A stretch of DNA of 64,000 nucleotides from the NCBI GenBank assembly GCA_900759105.1, contig CAAETY010000145.1, forward strand, positions 66,747 to 130,746, read 5' to 3'. Below the pieces are notes generated by a model. The model was given only the letters and a program-made list of their open reading frames with translations, made no database searches and was not told the origin of the DNA. Below, piece by piece: positions 55,611-63,964 of this stretch. The position numbers and the translations under genes are program-made. This stretch comes from Peptococcaceae bacterium (GTDB lineage Bacteria > Bacillota > Peptococcia > Peptococcales > Peptococcaceae). Positions within the stretch are counted from its first letter, which is position 1. Each line of letters begins with the position of its first letter.

Positions 55611-55994
55611 TTACTTCCCGCCAAAGAGAGATTTGAGCTTTGCACCAAAGCCTTTTTTCTTAATGCCCAAAAGCTTGTTGATTTCATCGCGGTAGATTTG
55701 TTCTGCCAAAGCACCTGGAAGCGCTTCTTGGAATTCACCATCGTTGATGATGCAGGTTTGTGGTACACCGGCAAGCTGCCAGCTCTTGAACAACGCACGG
55801 GCATCCGGATCGTGGATTTCCATGTTGTAGTAGTGCATTTCCGGATGATCCTTATATTCATCGGAGATTTTTTCAAGAACAGGAATCAAACGACCGCACA
55901 CAGAGCAATTTTCCTTGGTAAATACGAGGAAACATTTTTGCTTTTCTTCCACCGCTTTATTATATTCTTCTATAGAAATAGGTTTAATTTCCAT
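55611..55994 (-). CDS. Thioredoxin-like protein
   Basis: The 127-residue protein has a thioredoxin fold with the redox motif Cys30-Ser-Val-Cys33 and the cis-proline region AGVPQTCI. The central pair (Ser-Val) differs from the Gly-Pro of thioredoxin, so its redox potential and partners may differ. A basic C-terminal tail (KKKGFGAKLKSLFGGK) could bind the membrane or nucleic acid. Start is the ATG at 55994, behind GGGAGG. No partner gene is adjacent. Confidence 0.82.
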   Translation of the reverse strand: MEIKPISIEEYNKAVEEKQKCFLVFTKENCSVCGRLIPVLEKISDEYKDHPEMHYYNMEIHDPDARALFKSWQLAGVPQTCIINDGEFQEALPGALAEQIYRDEINKLLGIKKKGFGAKLKSLFGGK

Positions 55995-56199
55995 AAAACT
56001 TATGACCTCCCCCAAAAATTTTTTATATGTTTTATTTTAATCTTATCATACCATCCTATTTTGGAATTGACAAGGAATGGCACGCCCAAAATGGACAATT
56101 CTTCCATGAAATTCCGTTATCGGGACAATGGAATTTTCATATAGGCACAGATATGAATCCAACTTATAGCGGCTGCTGTTTTTCGCTTCAAGTCGGGTT

Positions 56200-57159
56200 T
56201 TACTCCGCTTCTAAATAGCCTTCGCGCGCCAACAAATGACGAAGGTCATCCAAGGTATTAAGTTGAGAAGCTTCTCGGCGCAAGGCTGCCGCATGCGCAA
56301 GGCCCTTCACATACCAACCGATTTGCTTGCGCATTTCCTGCATGGCAATGCGTTCACCCTTGTAGTGACAGGCCAAGGCTGCATGGTCCATCATCACCTG
56401 CGCACGTTCCGCCAAGGATGGTTCCTCCGGAACATCCTCGTCGCGATAATCCGCAAGCAGTGCCGCAAAAATCCACGGTTGCCCCAAGGCACCGCGTCCC
56501 ACCATCACGCCTGCCGCACCGGTTTGCTCGCGAATAGCACGGGCAGACGCCACATCCGTCACATCGCCGTTCGCAATCACAGGAATGTCCACCGCCGCCA
56601 CAATCTCACGAATCACCGACCAATCCGCCTCGCCGCTGTAATATTGGCTGCGGGTGCGACCGTGTACGGCGATAAAATCGCAGCCCGCCGCCTCCAATCC
56701 CTTCGCAAAATCGCAAATTTTGGAATCGACCGTTTCAAAGCCAATGCGAATCTTTGCACTCAACGGCACACGCACAGCCTTGCGCATCGCACGAATAATT
56801 TCCCACGCTGTTTCCGGTGTGCGCAAAAGACCGGAGCCCTCGCCGTGATTCGCAACCTTCGGCACCGGACAGCCCATGTTCACATCGATCATGGTGGCAC
56901 CGTGCGCCACAGCAATTTCTGCCCCTTCTGCCATAATATCCGGCTCACTGCCAAAAAGCTGCACCGTTATCGGCTGCGCTTCGTCAACCAAATCCAAGAG
57001 CTCAAAGCTCTTTTTATTTTTATAATGCAAGGCCTTGGCACTGACCATTTCAGTGTATTCCAGCCCCACACCGTAGCGACGGCAAATAAGGCGCATGGCT
57101 TTATCTGTCACGCCTGCCATCGGAGCCAGGCTGAATGGATTTTCCTTAAAATCGAACAT
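56200..57159 (-). CDS. dusB: tRNA-dihydrouridine synthase, DusB-type
   Basis: The 319-residue flavoenzyme reduces uridine to dihydrouridine in tRNA D loops. It has the TIM-barrel start LAPMAGVTDKAMR, NMGCPVPKV with the catalytic Cys, HGRTRSQYYSG, IANGDV and MVGRGALGQPW. Length is standard. AGGAGG precedes the ATG. It stands alone between the TerC gene and an empty 200-base gap. Confidence 0.95.
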   Translation of the reverse strand: MFDFKENPFSLAPMAGVTDKAMRLICRRYGVGLEYTEMVSAKALHYKNKKSFELLDLVDEAQPITVQLFGSEPDIMAEGAEIAVAHGATMIDVNMGCPVPKVANHGEGSGLLRTPETAWEIIRAMRKAVRVPLSAKIRIGFETVDSKICDFAKGLEAAGCDFIAVHGRTRSQYYSGEADWSVIREIVAAVDIPVIANGDVTDVASARAIREQTGAAGVMVGRGALGQPWIFAALLADYRDEDVPEEPSLAERAQVMMDHAALACHYKGERIAMQEMRKQIGWYVKGLAHAAALRREASQLNTLDDLRHLLAREGYLEAE

Positions 57160-57193
57160 TGACGCCTCCTGTCGCGCTTCTCAATCAATCAAA

Positions 57194-58012
57194 TTATGCA
57201 GCCGTATGGTTGGTTGGCTTGGAGGTGAACCAGCCCCAAAGCGCAATGGCAATCATGGTGCCAAAGAAAACCACATGCCACAAGGTGCTTTCAGGGAAGG
57301 TTTCCGGCAATACGCCAATGTTTGGATGAGAAAGTGTTACCACAACAAGCTTAATCCCCACCCATGTTACCAACATAAATGCTGCTTTTTCGAGCTTTGG
57401 ACGTTCATCCAACAGCTTTACAAAAACGGTGGCTGCAAAACGCATCAAAATCACGCCGCACATCCCACCGATAAATACCACAAGAAACTCACCGGCATCC
57501 ATGCCACCGATGTGGCCCCATCCGGTTGGTTTCAAGGAAATCGCAATCGCTACCGCAGCAAGGATGGAGTCTACTGCAAAAGCGATATCGGAAAGCTCAA
57601 CCTTGGCAACGGTTTTCCAGAAATCCTTCTTACTAACAAGATAGTTGCGCTCATCATCTTCAGGCAAATCCGCAGTAGAAGAATGCTTGCCTTCCTTCAT
57701 ATTTTTATTGTATTCGCGCAAATTCTTCACGCCCATATAAATGAGATACGCTGCGCCCAACGCTTGCGCTTGCCATACGTTGGCAAGGAAGGAAATAAAG
57801 AACAAGGCGCCAAAGCGCAATACCACTGCCCCTATGAGGCCATAAAACAGCGCCTTTGGGCGAAGACTTGGTGCCAGAGGGCGAACCATAACCGCCATAA
57901 CAAGGGCGTTGTCGGCAGACAAAATCCCTTCCATCGCAACCAACATAAGCAATACAAATCCGTATTGAATCAGCAATCCGGCATCCACTGCACCTAACAT
58001 AGACATTTCCAT
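57194..58012 (-). CDS. TerC/Alx-family membrane protein, probable metal exporter
   Basis: The 272-residue protein has eight or so membrane helices with the two acidic family motifs: EGILSADNALVMAVM near the start and VELSDIAFAVDSILAAVAI in the middle. Such proteins export Mn2+ or help load metals on secreted proteins. The upstream yybP-ykoY element supports Mn2+ as the ligand. AAAGGAG sits before the ATG at 58012. Confidence 0.92.
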   Translation of the reverse strand: MEMSMLGAVDAGLLIQYGFVLLMLVAMEGILSADNALVMAVMVRPLAPSLRPKALFYGLIGAVVLRFGALFFISFLANVWQAQALGAAYLIYMGVKNLREYNKNMKEGKHSSTADLPEDDERNYLVSKKDFWKTVAKVELSDIAFAVDSILAAVAIAISLKPTGWGHIGGMDAGEFLVVFIGGMCGVILMRFAATVFVKLLDERPKLEKAAFMLVTWVGIKLVVVTLSHPNIGVLPETFPESTLWHVVFFGTMIAIALWGWFTSKPTNHTAA

Positions 58013-58044
58013 CAGTCATTCTCCTTTACAAACGGTTTTTTTGC

Positions 58045-58092
58045 ACAAAAAAGGCCTTTGCCTTTCTTGAGATCAAGGAAGGCAAAGGTCTT
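58045..58092 (-). terminator. Riboswitch-controlled terminator before the TerC gene
   Basis: On the minus strand GACCTTTGCCTT pairs with AAGGCAAAGGCC around a CTTGATCTCAAG inner helix and a T run follows. It lies between the riboswitch and the gene, so it is a transcription attenuator. Confidence 0.85.
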
Positions 58093-58099
58093 GCAATCA

Positions 58100-58190
58100 A
58101 GGTCATTATCCTTTTATGACAGAACCGGTGAGAAACTCACGCGTTGACGATTCTGCCCCTGGCCTTGGCCAGTGCTACTCCCCTTTGCTT
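58100..58190 (-). ncRNA. yybP-ykoY manganese riboswitch
   Basis: The minus strand reads AAAGGGGAGTAGC (the hallmark first loop, 58174-58187), then a GCC/GGC helix, GTCAACGCGTGAG...CTCACCGG, and closes with ATAAAAGG. These conserved loops match the Mn2+-sensing yybP-ykoY class. Mn2+ binding is expected to prevent the downstream terminator and allow expression of the TerC-family exporter. Confidence 0.9.
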
Positions 58191-58204
58191 TTGGGAACTG
58201 TTAA

Positions 58205-58233
58205 AGTTTATCACCGAGCCACGTTGTTGTCAA
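58205..58233 (-). promoter_or_regulatory. Promoter of the riboswitch-TerC transcript
   Basis: TTGACA (58228-58233), a 17-bp spacer and TAAACT (58205-58210) on the minus strand place transcription start just before the riboswitch. Confidence 0.75.
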
Positions 58234-58268
58234 TAAAGGCATCGACAAAAAACCTTTATTTGTTGAAA

Positions 58269-59183
58269 TTAATCCTCTTCAAAACGAAGGGTAGTCAATT
58301 TGAGGTTGTGCCCCGGTTGGGTATTGGCAAAAATTTCCTGCGCACCGGCAAGGTGCTCCTTTGGATTTAACATTGCCGGGCTGAAATGAGTCAGCCACAG
58401 CTCCTTCACATGGGCATCACGCGCCATGGTTGCCGCTTCGGTATAAACCATGTGGCCCTTGCTTGCGGCATCCTTTTGCTTTTCCGGATCCCCGTAAAGC
58501 CCCTCTGCCACAAAAAGGTCGCTATCCTGAATCATTTCTACCAATGCCGCAGATGGGCGACAATCGGTGGCGTAGCTCACACGCAAGCCGCGACGCTCTG
58601 CCCCAAGGACATCCTCAGGCTTAAACGTCTTGCCATCCACTTCCACGGTTTCGCCCTTTTGCAAACGTGACCAGTATTGCACCGGAATCTCCGCTTCCTT
58701 CGCACGGTTCACGTCAAAACGCCCCGCACGCGGCAAATAGCAGCTATACGCCAAGCAAGGCACACGGTGCTTCACCGGCTGAGTCTGCCAAACCAAATCG
58801 CCGGTTTGGAAGGTTTGCGGCTCCTTAAATGAAAGCTCATGCAGCACCAGCTTAAATGGCAACGGCCCACAAATCACCGTCAACCCACGCACAATGCGTT
58901 CCAGCCCTGTGCCACCCCAAAGGTGCAGTGGCTCGGTGCGATGATTGTTGGCAATGGTCATCAAAAGCCCCGGCAGCCCACCCACGTGGTCACCATGATA
59001 ATGGGTAAAAATGATGTGGTCAATATTTTTTGTGCTGAAATCCGACATGTGCAGCGCCACTTGGGTGCTTTCACCGCAGTCAATCAACACATTGCTGCCT
59101 TCGTGACGAATGAGCAAGGACGTCAAAAAACGTTTTGGCAGCGGCATCATCCCGCCGCAGCCCAACAGACAGATATCAAGCAT
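58269..59183 (-). CDS. rnz: Ribonuclease Z
   Basis: The 304-residue metallo-beta-lactamase-fold enzyme trims the 3' trailer of tRNA precursors that lack an encoded CCA, which fits the tRNA genes here. Zinc motif HYHGDHVGG (61-69) and the later HxH/DCR motifs (TDCRPSA) are present. The start is the ATG at 59183, which overlaps the coaX stop by eight bases; GGGGGCAG is the ribosome binding site. Confidence 0.93.
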   Translation of the reverse strand: MLDICLLGCGGMMPLPKRFLTSLLIRHEGSNVLIDCGESTQVALHMSDFSTKNIDHIIFTHYHGDHVGGLPGLLMTIANNHRTEPLHLWGGTGLERIVRGLTVICGPLPFKLVLHELSFKEPQTFQTGDLVWQTQPVKHRVPCLAYSCYLPRAGRFDVNRAKEAEIPVQYWSRLQKGETVEVDGKTFKPEDVLGAERRGLRVSYATDCRPSAALVEMIQDSDLFVAEGLYGDPEKQKDAASKGHMVYTEAATMARDAHVKELWLTHFSPAMLNPKEHLAGAQEIFANTQPGHNLKLTTLRFEED

Positions 59184-59967
59184 GACGTCTGCCCCCTTTA
59201 TTGCGCTTGGCAATCAGCTTCAGCCCCTCCAAGGTCAACATCCCGTCCACCTTGTCCACATAGCGGCAATTGCAGCACACCGTTTCGGCATGCCCACCGG
59301 TAGCCACTACAAAAAGCGCATCCGGGTCAACGCCGATTTCTTCGGCAATACGTACAATCATGCCGTCAACCATGCTTGCATACCCGTAAACAAGCCCGGA
59401 CTGAATCGCACTGACCGTGGTACGGCCAATGGCTTGTTCCGGTGCGGTCAATTCCACCTTTGGCAGCTTAGCGGCATTGCTAAACAAAGCTTCCATCGAA
59501 ATGCGTAAGCCGGCGGTAATCATCCCACCTAAATATTCCTTCTTTTCGTTAATCACACAGAAGGTTGTGGCAGTGCCAAAGTCTACAATCACCAATGGCG
59601 CGCCGTAAAGCTCAATCCCACTGACCGCATTGACAATACGGTCGGCACCGAGCTCTTTTGGATTTTCATAGCGGAGCTTGAGGCCGGTCTTGATACCCGC
59701 TTCAACCAAAAGCGGACTCACGCCGATATAGCGCTCGCACATTCGCACCAAGGTACGGGTCAAATCCGGTACAACCGAACTCACAATGATTTGGTCCACA
59801 TCTTCAAAACGAAGCTTGCGGGTTTCAAAAAAACTTTGGCAGAGCACCGCATATTCATCGGCTGTACGATTCGGATCTGTTGTAAAACGCCAATTGGCAA
59901 TTAAGTGTTCTCCCTCAAATACCCCCATCATGACATTGGTATTCCCAGTATCGAAGGCTAGCAGCAT
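59176..59967 (-). CDS. coaX: Type III pantothenate kinase
   Basis: The 263-residue enzyme phosphorylates pantothenate, the first step of CoA synthesis. It has the acetate-kinase-like fold motifs DTGNTN (6-11), ELGADRIVNAV and VIVDFGTATTFCV. Type III kinases are not feedback-inhibited by CoA. It lies 25 bases after an ECF S-component gene and overlaps rnz. Confidence 0.96.
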   Translation of the reverse strand: MLLAFDTGNTNVMMGVFEGEHLIANWRFTTDPNRTADEYAVLCQSFFETRKLRFEDVDQIIVSSVVPDLTRTLVRMCERYIGVSPLLVEAGIKTGLKLRYENPKELGADRIVNAVSGIELYGAPLVIVDFGTATTFCVINEKKEYLGGMITAGLRISMEALFSNAAKLPKVELTAPEQAIGRTTVSAIQSGLVYGYASMVDGMIVRIAEEIGVDPDALFVVATGGHAETVCCNCRYVDKVDGMLTLEGLKLIAKRNKGGRRHA

Positions 59968-59992
59968 TCCTCGTCACTCCATTCTTTGAGCG

Positions 59993-60559
59993 TTATCGTT
60001 GTTGTCTGTAGGTTGGAATCGCACGTTGAATCACACGTACCAACGCAACAGTCAATACAGTTGCCAAAATAAGTTCAACGGTTGCTTGTGGCAAAATAGC
60101 AATCCAAATAGCACTAGGGAAATACCCCATCAAGACTGCCAAGCCAACATAACCGATGGTATTTGTGAGCGTGCCCAAAATACCGGCCAAACCGGCGCCA
60201 ATCAATGGATGGCTCTTGCCCACAAAGCGATATACATATGCACTCACAATCCCAATCAACACACGTGGAATAAAGCACACAATTGGATCCGGTGGGATAG
60301 CCCCCGGGGTAATAAAGCTATACAGCCCCATGATTAACCCGGTGAAAGCACCGACCAATGGCCCTTCCAATACACCGGCAATAATAACCGGTAAATGCAA
60401 AATAGTCGCATATCCACTCAGGTTCGGAACAGGAATCAATCCCAGCCCGGTAATCCCCAGAACCACACAAATGGCCCCAAAGACCCCTGCCATGACAATG
60501 CGACGTGTCGTTAGGCTTTTTTGTCGTTTTGCTTGCGGTTGTAACTTTGTTTCACTCAT
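59993..60559 (-). CDS. ECF transporter S component, probably for pantothenate
   Basis: The 188-residue protein has six membrane helices typical of substrate-binding S components (IVMAGVFGAICVVLGITGLGLIP, HLPVIIAGVLEGPLVGAFTGLIMGLYSFI, CFIPRVLIG). It would work with a shared EcfAA'T module encoded elsewhere. Its neighbour coaX makes pantothenate the best guess for substrate. Start is the ATG at 60559 with AGGAGG upstream; the open frame extending to 60751 has no site and covers a leader region. Confidence 0.82.
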   Translation of the reverse strand: MSETKLQPQAKRQKSLTTRRIVMAGVFGAICVVLGITGLGLIPVPNLSGYATILHLPVIIAGVLEGPLVGAFTGLIMGLYSFITPGAIPPDPIVCFIPRVLIGIVSAYVYRFVGKSHPLIGAGLAGILGTLTNTIGYVGLAVLMGYFPSAIWIAILPQATVELILATVLTVALVRVIQRAIPTYRQQR

Positions 60560-60671
60560 TGTTTTTCCTCCTAGCTTGTTTTCGCCAGGATCGCACGCTT
60601 GTATTTTTTTGTGCAATCCCATCCCGGGCTTTCTAGGCTCCAGGTGGCTTTTGTTAAATGAGTAGAGCAAT
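60560..60671 (-). promoter_or_regulatory. Structured 5' leader of the ECF S-component gene
   Basis: On the minus strand two hairpins precede the ribosome binding site: CCTGG with CCGGG, then GGATTGCAC with GTGCGATCC (one G-T pair) around a 14-base loop. Whether this is a riboswitch is unproven; it matches no class I can recall. Confidence 0.4.
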
Positions 60672-60722
60672 AAAAAAACAGGCGTTGTGTGGCGCCTTGA
60701 AAGGCTGCCACCAACCCTGTCT
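60672..60722 (-). terminator. Terminator of the GNAT gene
   Basis: ACAGGGTTGGTGGC pairs with GCCACACAACGCCTGT (with small bulges) and seven T follow on the minus strand. Confidence 0.75.
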
Positions 60723-60772
60723 ATTTTAACGAATTTCATGGTTACACGCAAGTATGAATACTTACCAAAATC

Positions 60773-61345
60773 CTATTCACCACGCGCTTTCCAACGAGAA
60801 ACAATAGAGATTTTTTCGTATTCGTCTTTCATCAAACCAAGCACCCAACGATCCACATATTGACCGCCGGTAAAAATGTGATTGCGAAGCTGCCCTTCGG
60901 CACGGAACCCAAAATTCACCGCCGTGCGAAGACCAAGCTGGTTGTTGTCATTGATGCACATATAGCAACGATTGAACCCAAATTGATAGAATACAATATC
61001 GCAAAGCACAATCATCAAGTCGATCCCATACCAATTCAAACGCTTGCTGGTATCCGCAATCCCCAAAGAAATACGCGCATGACCGTTTTGACGGTCAATA
61101 TCCATAATGCTTGCCACACCGATTGGCGTATGCTTATGCTTGGTAGACACAATAAAGTCCAAACGGGTCGCCTGTGGATCCGAAATATCCGCTCCGTTGC
61201 GAATCTCCTCCATAATCATATCCAAAGAATTGCCGGTATAGCCATCATAGAGCTGACGAAAATCTTTATCTAAATACCACTTTTGAAGCACATCCGCATC
61301 TTGAATCTGTGGCTTGGTTAATACGATCTTTTTTCCGGAAAACAT
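60773..61345 (-). CDS. GNAT-family N-acetyltransferase
   Basis: The 190-residue protein has the GNAT core of the RimJ/SpeG-like type: LRPTKPQ-like first strand, IGVASIMDIDRQNGHARISLGIA, the acetyl-CoA region GIDLMIVLCDIVFYQFGFNRCYMCI and the late NNQLGLRTAVNFGFRAEGQLRNHIF. It acetylates a protein N-terminus or small amine; the substrate is not evident. The ATG at 61345 is chosen because the in-frame GTG upstream overlaps GAGGTG. Single-gene unit. Confidence 0.88.
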   Translation of the reverse strand: MFSGKKIVLTKPQIQDADVLQKWYLDKDFRQLYDGYTGNSLDMIMEEIRNGADISDPQATRLDFIVSTKHKHTPIGVASIMDIDRQNGHARISLGIADTSKRLNWYGIDLMIVLCDIVFYQFGFNRCYMCINDNNQLGLRTAVNFGFRAEGQLRNHIFTGGQYVDRWVLGLMKDEYEKISIVSRWKARGE

Positions 61346-61434
61346 ACTTATCACCTCGTATCTTCTTATTTATAATAATACCTATTCTAACATAGAGGGT
61401 CAATGCCCATATAAAAACAAAACGGTAAATTCTA

Positions 61435-61465
61435 CAAAAAAAGCACCCATCCGACGGATAGGTGC
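61435..61465 (-). terminator. Terminator after tRNA-Gln
   Basis: GCACC-TATCC and GGATG-GGTGC pair around GTC, and a T run follows on the minus strand. Confidence 0.85.
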
Positions 61466-61467
61466 AC

Positions 61468-61539
61468 CTGGGGTACAAGGATTCGAACCTTGGAATGAAT
61501 GGGTCAGAGCCATTTGCCTTACCGCTTGGCGATACCCCA
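61468..61539 (-). tRNA. tRNA-Gln (CTG)
   Basis: Cloverleaf with acceptor TGGGGTA/TACCCCA, T loop TTCGAAT and anticodon loop CTCTGAC giving CTG. CCA is not encoded. The U1-A72 type acceptor end fits glutamine tRNA. Confidence 0.95.
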
Positions 61540-61601
61540 ATAATGTACTAAATATTATACCCCAAGCGTGCCACCCATGCAAGGATTTTGCACCAATTTA
61601 T

Positions 61602-62624
61602 CTATACCGCCGCTTTTTGCGCCTTGCGCGCACGCCACCACTTGCGCCCGCTACGCTCGGCAAGGTTCCAACCAACCCCCACCAAGCTGCACAAACAAAC
61701 GCCAATCGGAATCTGCACCCAAAGCGGCAGCCCCGCCATCGGACTGTTCAAATGCAAACGAAAATACAGCATCTGCGTCAAATAAATATGCCACGTTGCC
61801 GCACCCATATGATGCGCCACCTCATGCAGCCCCTTCGGCAAACGCTTATTTTCAAAGAAATAAAACGCCAACACCACGACCGCTATATAATAGAAGCTTG
61901 CGTACACATTGGTATTTTTCCAATACCTAATCAACGGCCCATGCAGCCCATAAAACTCCAGCGCCGTAATATACCACAAGCCAAAGCCCGCCGCCAAAAC
62001 AGCCATCCATGGCTTGATACGATTGCGCCACAAATAAAAATACAAACCAAACACCGCGATGAACAAATAGCGCATAAACAAAATACGATTCAATAACCGC
62101 GGAATGCCCCACGCCCCCACCGCGTACTCATAAAACATATTAAACGCCAATGCCCCCAACAAGGTCGCTGTCGGGTAACGCTTCACCAGCAAATACAAAA
62201 TCGGCGCAACCAGCAAAAACTGCCAATAAATCGCAAAGAAATAGCCCCCGTGGCTCCCGCCTTGCAGGCCACCGGTAAGCAGCGAATATACCCAGCATTC
62301 CCAAGGAAGCCCTGCCACAAACGCACCCGTTGCCAACGCCTCAATCAAAAACATCAGCAAATAGGACGGCAGAATCGTGCCAAACTGCTTCGCCAACCGC
62401 GCAGGCGCATACAACGCCTGCAACGAATTCACATCGTGACGATCATTGCTCATTGCCGTATTGTACCCAATCAAGAGCATAAACAACGGCATCCCCATCT
62501 GAATCACATAAATGAACAACAGAAAATCCTTGTCGTTATACGTGAAAAAATGCGTTGTCGTCACCAACATAATCGCAAACGCCTTGAGATAATCAATAAT
62601 CGGAATATACTTTTTTTCAGCCAT
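61602..62624 (-). CDS. Acyltransferase-3 family membrane protein
   Basis: The 340-residue protein has about ten membrane helices and opens with the family pattern YIPIIDYLKAFAIMLVTTTHFFTY, with His25 as the expected catalytic residue. Family members acetylate or succinylate surface polysaccharides, peptidoglycan or secreted small molecules. No polysaccharide genes adjoin it, so the acceptor is unknown. It ends in a basic cytoplasmic tail. Confidence 0.85.
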   Translation of the reverse strand: MAEKKYIPIIDYLKAFAIMLVTTTHFFTYNDKDFLLFIYVIQMGMPLFMLLIGYNTAMSNDRHDVNSLQALYAPARLAKQFGTILPSYLLMFLIEALATGAFVAGLPWECWVYSLLTGGLQGGSHGGYFFAIYWQFLLVAPILYLLVKRYPTATLLGALAFNMFYEYAVGAWGIPRLLNRILFMRYLFIAVFGLYFYLWRNRIKPWMAVLAAGFGLWYITALEFYGLHGPLIRYWKNTNVYASFYYIAVVVLAFYFFENKRLPKGLHEVAHHMGAATWHIYLTQMLYFRLHLNSPMAGLPLWVQIPIGVCLCSLVGVGWNLAERSGRKWWRARKAQKAAV

Positions 62625-62748
62625 ACGTGCCTCCCCCCAAAAAACACCGAAGCAACCTCATCATTATAATACAAAACGATTTCCCTTGTCCCCATCACAC
62701 CTTTGCCATTTGGTAACAATTGACCCTCTACAAAAACATCCCCACTCG

Positions 62749-62757
62749 TGCTATAAT
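62749..62757 (+). promoter_or_regulatory. Extended -10 promoter for the small acidic gene
   Basis: TGC-TATAAT is an extended -10 element 37 bases before the ATG at 62794; no good -35 box is in range, and the TTGACC at 62720 is too far away. Confidence 0.6.
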
Positions 62758-62793
62758 TTTCCTAAAGACTAACACCATAAAGGAGCGCATCCC

Positions 62794-63060
62794 ATGTTAC
62801 ATACTACCCATACACACGTACTTTTTGCAGACAGCGCCGACGACGCACGCGAACAATTTCTCGCATTGGGCGTAAAACCGGACGAAGACCCAAACGCCAA
62901 GCTCGACATCTGCAAATGCACCGAAGACCCGGACTTTGATTTTGACTCCCCATTCAACCTCATCGGTGAAATCTCCCTGAGCCCTGAATACATGGAAAAA
63001 ATCAACACCGACCCACAACGTGCTTACGTCCTCTATTATATCGAAGACAGCGAAGCATAA
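62794..63060 (+). CDS. Small acidic protein, uncharacterised
   Basis: The 88-residue protein is strongly acidic and has no membrane helix. Its centre has the phrases KLDICKCTEDPDFDFDSPFNLIG; only two Cys are present, in Cys-Lys-Cys. I recognise no family. The ATG is preceded by AAAGGAG, and it has its own promoter and terminator. It could be a metal- or protein-binding factor, but nothing shows this. Confidence 0.7.
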   Translation: MLHTTHTHVLFADSADDAREQFLALGVKPDEDPNAKLDICKCTEDPDFDFDSPFNLIGEISLSPEYMEKINTDPQRAYVLYYIEDSEA

Positions 63061-63062
63061 CA

Positions 63063-63094
63063 CCAAAAGCCTGCCATAAGGCAGGCCTTTTTTT
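63063..63094 (+). terminator. Terminator after the small acidic gene
   Basis: GCCTGCC-ATAA-GGCAGGC is followed by seven T. Confidence 0.92.
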
Positions 63095-63110
63095 AATTGG
63101 AGGTCCCACC

Positions 63111-63767
63111 ATGAACCCACTAGACCCACAATCCCCCGATGAATACAAAAGCGTCCAAGGCTACGGCGAAGATGAATTTATCATCGAAAAATCTCGCTTC
63201 ATCGGCTACGCCATGCCCGTAGACACCGAAGACGACGCCCGCGCCTTTATTGCCAAACTCAAAAACTTGCACCCCCAAGCCACCCACGTATGCTCCGCAT
63301 GGATCATCGGCCGTGGTGGCCTGCAAATGCGCTTCTCCGATGACGGCGAACCCTCCGGCACCGCCGGCGTACCCATGCTCGAAGTCCTCAAAAAAGAAGG
63401 CCTCACTGACGTTGTCTGTGCTGTAGTCCGCTACTTTGGCGGCGTCAAACTCGGCGCCGGCGGCCTCATCCGCGCCTACACCCAAGGCGCCGTTACCGGC
63501 CTCAAAGCCGCCCACATCACCACCTGGACCCGCCACAAAACCCTCACCCTCTCCGCCGACTACACCCACCAAGGCACCATCAGCCACCAACTCGAAAAAA
63601 CAGACTGGATCCTCGCAGACACCACCTACGACGACAGAGTCCACTACCACCTCTTCGTCCCACAAGAAGAAGAAACCGAAGCCACCAACCAAATCAACAA
63701 CTGGACCGGCGGCAAAGCAACCATCCAATGGGGCGACCTCTGCTACAAAGGCAGAAAAACCGAATAA
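63111..63767 (+). CDS. YigZ/IMPACT-family protein
   Basis: The 218-residue protein has the UPF0029 N-terminal domain with RFSDDGEPSGTAGVPMLE and VVRYFGGVKLGAGGLIRAY, and a C-terminal DUF1949 domain. Eukaryotic IMPACT regulates translation by binding GCN1; the role of bacterial YigZ is unclear. Length matches the family. The ATG follows TTGGAGG. A hairpin terminator follows. Confidence 0.93.
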   Translation: MNPLDPQSPDEYKSVQGYGEDEFIIEKSRFIGYAMPVDTEDDARAFIAKLKNLHPQATHVCSAWIIGRGGLQMRFSDDGEPSGTAGVPMLEVLKKEGLTDVVCAVVRYFGGVKLGAGGLIRAYTQGAVTGLKAAHITTWTRHKTLTLSADYTHQGTISHQLEKTDWILADTTYDDRVHYHLFVPQEEETEATNQINNWTGGKATIQWGDLCYKGRKTE

Positions 63768-63774
63768 ACCACAA

Positions 63775-63812
63775 ACGGGACTATCACACCAAACGATAGC
63801 CCCATTTTTTAT
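63775..63812 (+). terminator. Terminator after the YigZ gene
   Basis: GGGACTATC pairs with GATAGCCCC across a nine-base loop, followed by ATTTTTT. Confidence 0.85.
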
Positions 63813-63825
63813 TGCCAAAAACCGC

Positions 63826-63900
63826 AAATAGCCTCCTTCCATGTGGAAGGAGGGGGACCGCGACAGCGGTAGAGGATAGAGAACTCGCTTTCTCATGAGA
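63826..63900. repeat. Palindrome-containing non-coding element
   Basis: CCTCCTTCC-ATGT-GGAAGGAGG forms a perfect 9-bp hairpin, followed by a smaller ACCGC-GACA-GCGGT hairpin and then GAGGATAGAGAA. This composition resembles dispersed intergenic elements in gut Firmicute genomes, but only one copy is in the window. Confidence 0.35.
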
Positions 63901-63964
63901 GTACCCTGGTGCTAGAATATAAATAGTACAAGCCAAAATGAGAAATTCCAAATACACATAAGCA

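Noticed and set aside
58269..59183. Alternative rnz start at 59213
   Set aside because: It would overlap coaX by 38 bases and place the ribosome binding site inside the coding region; the ATG at 59183 gives the normal family start.
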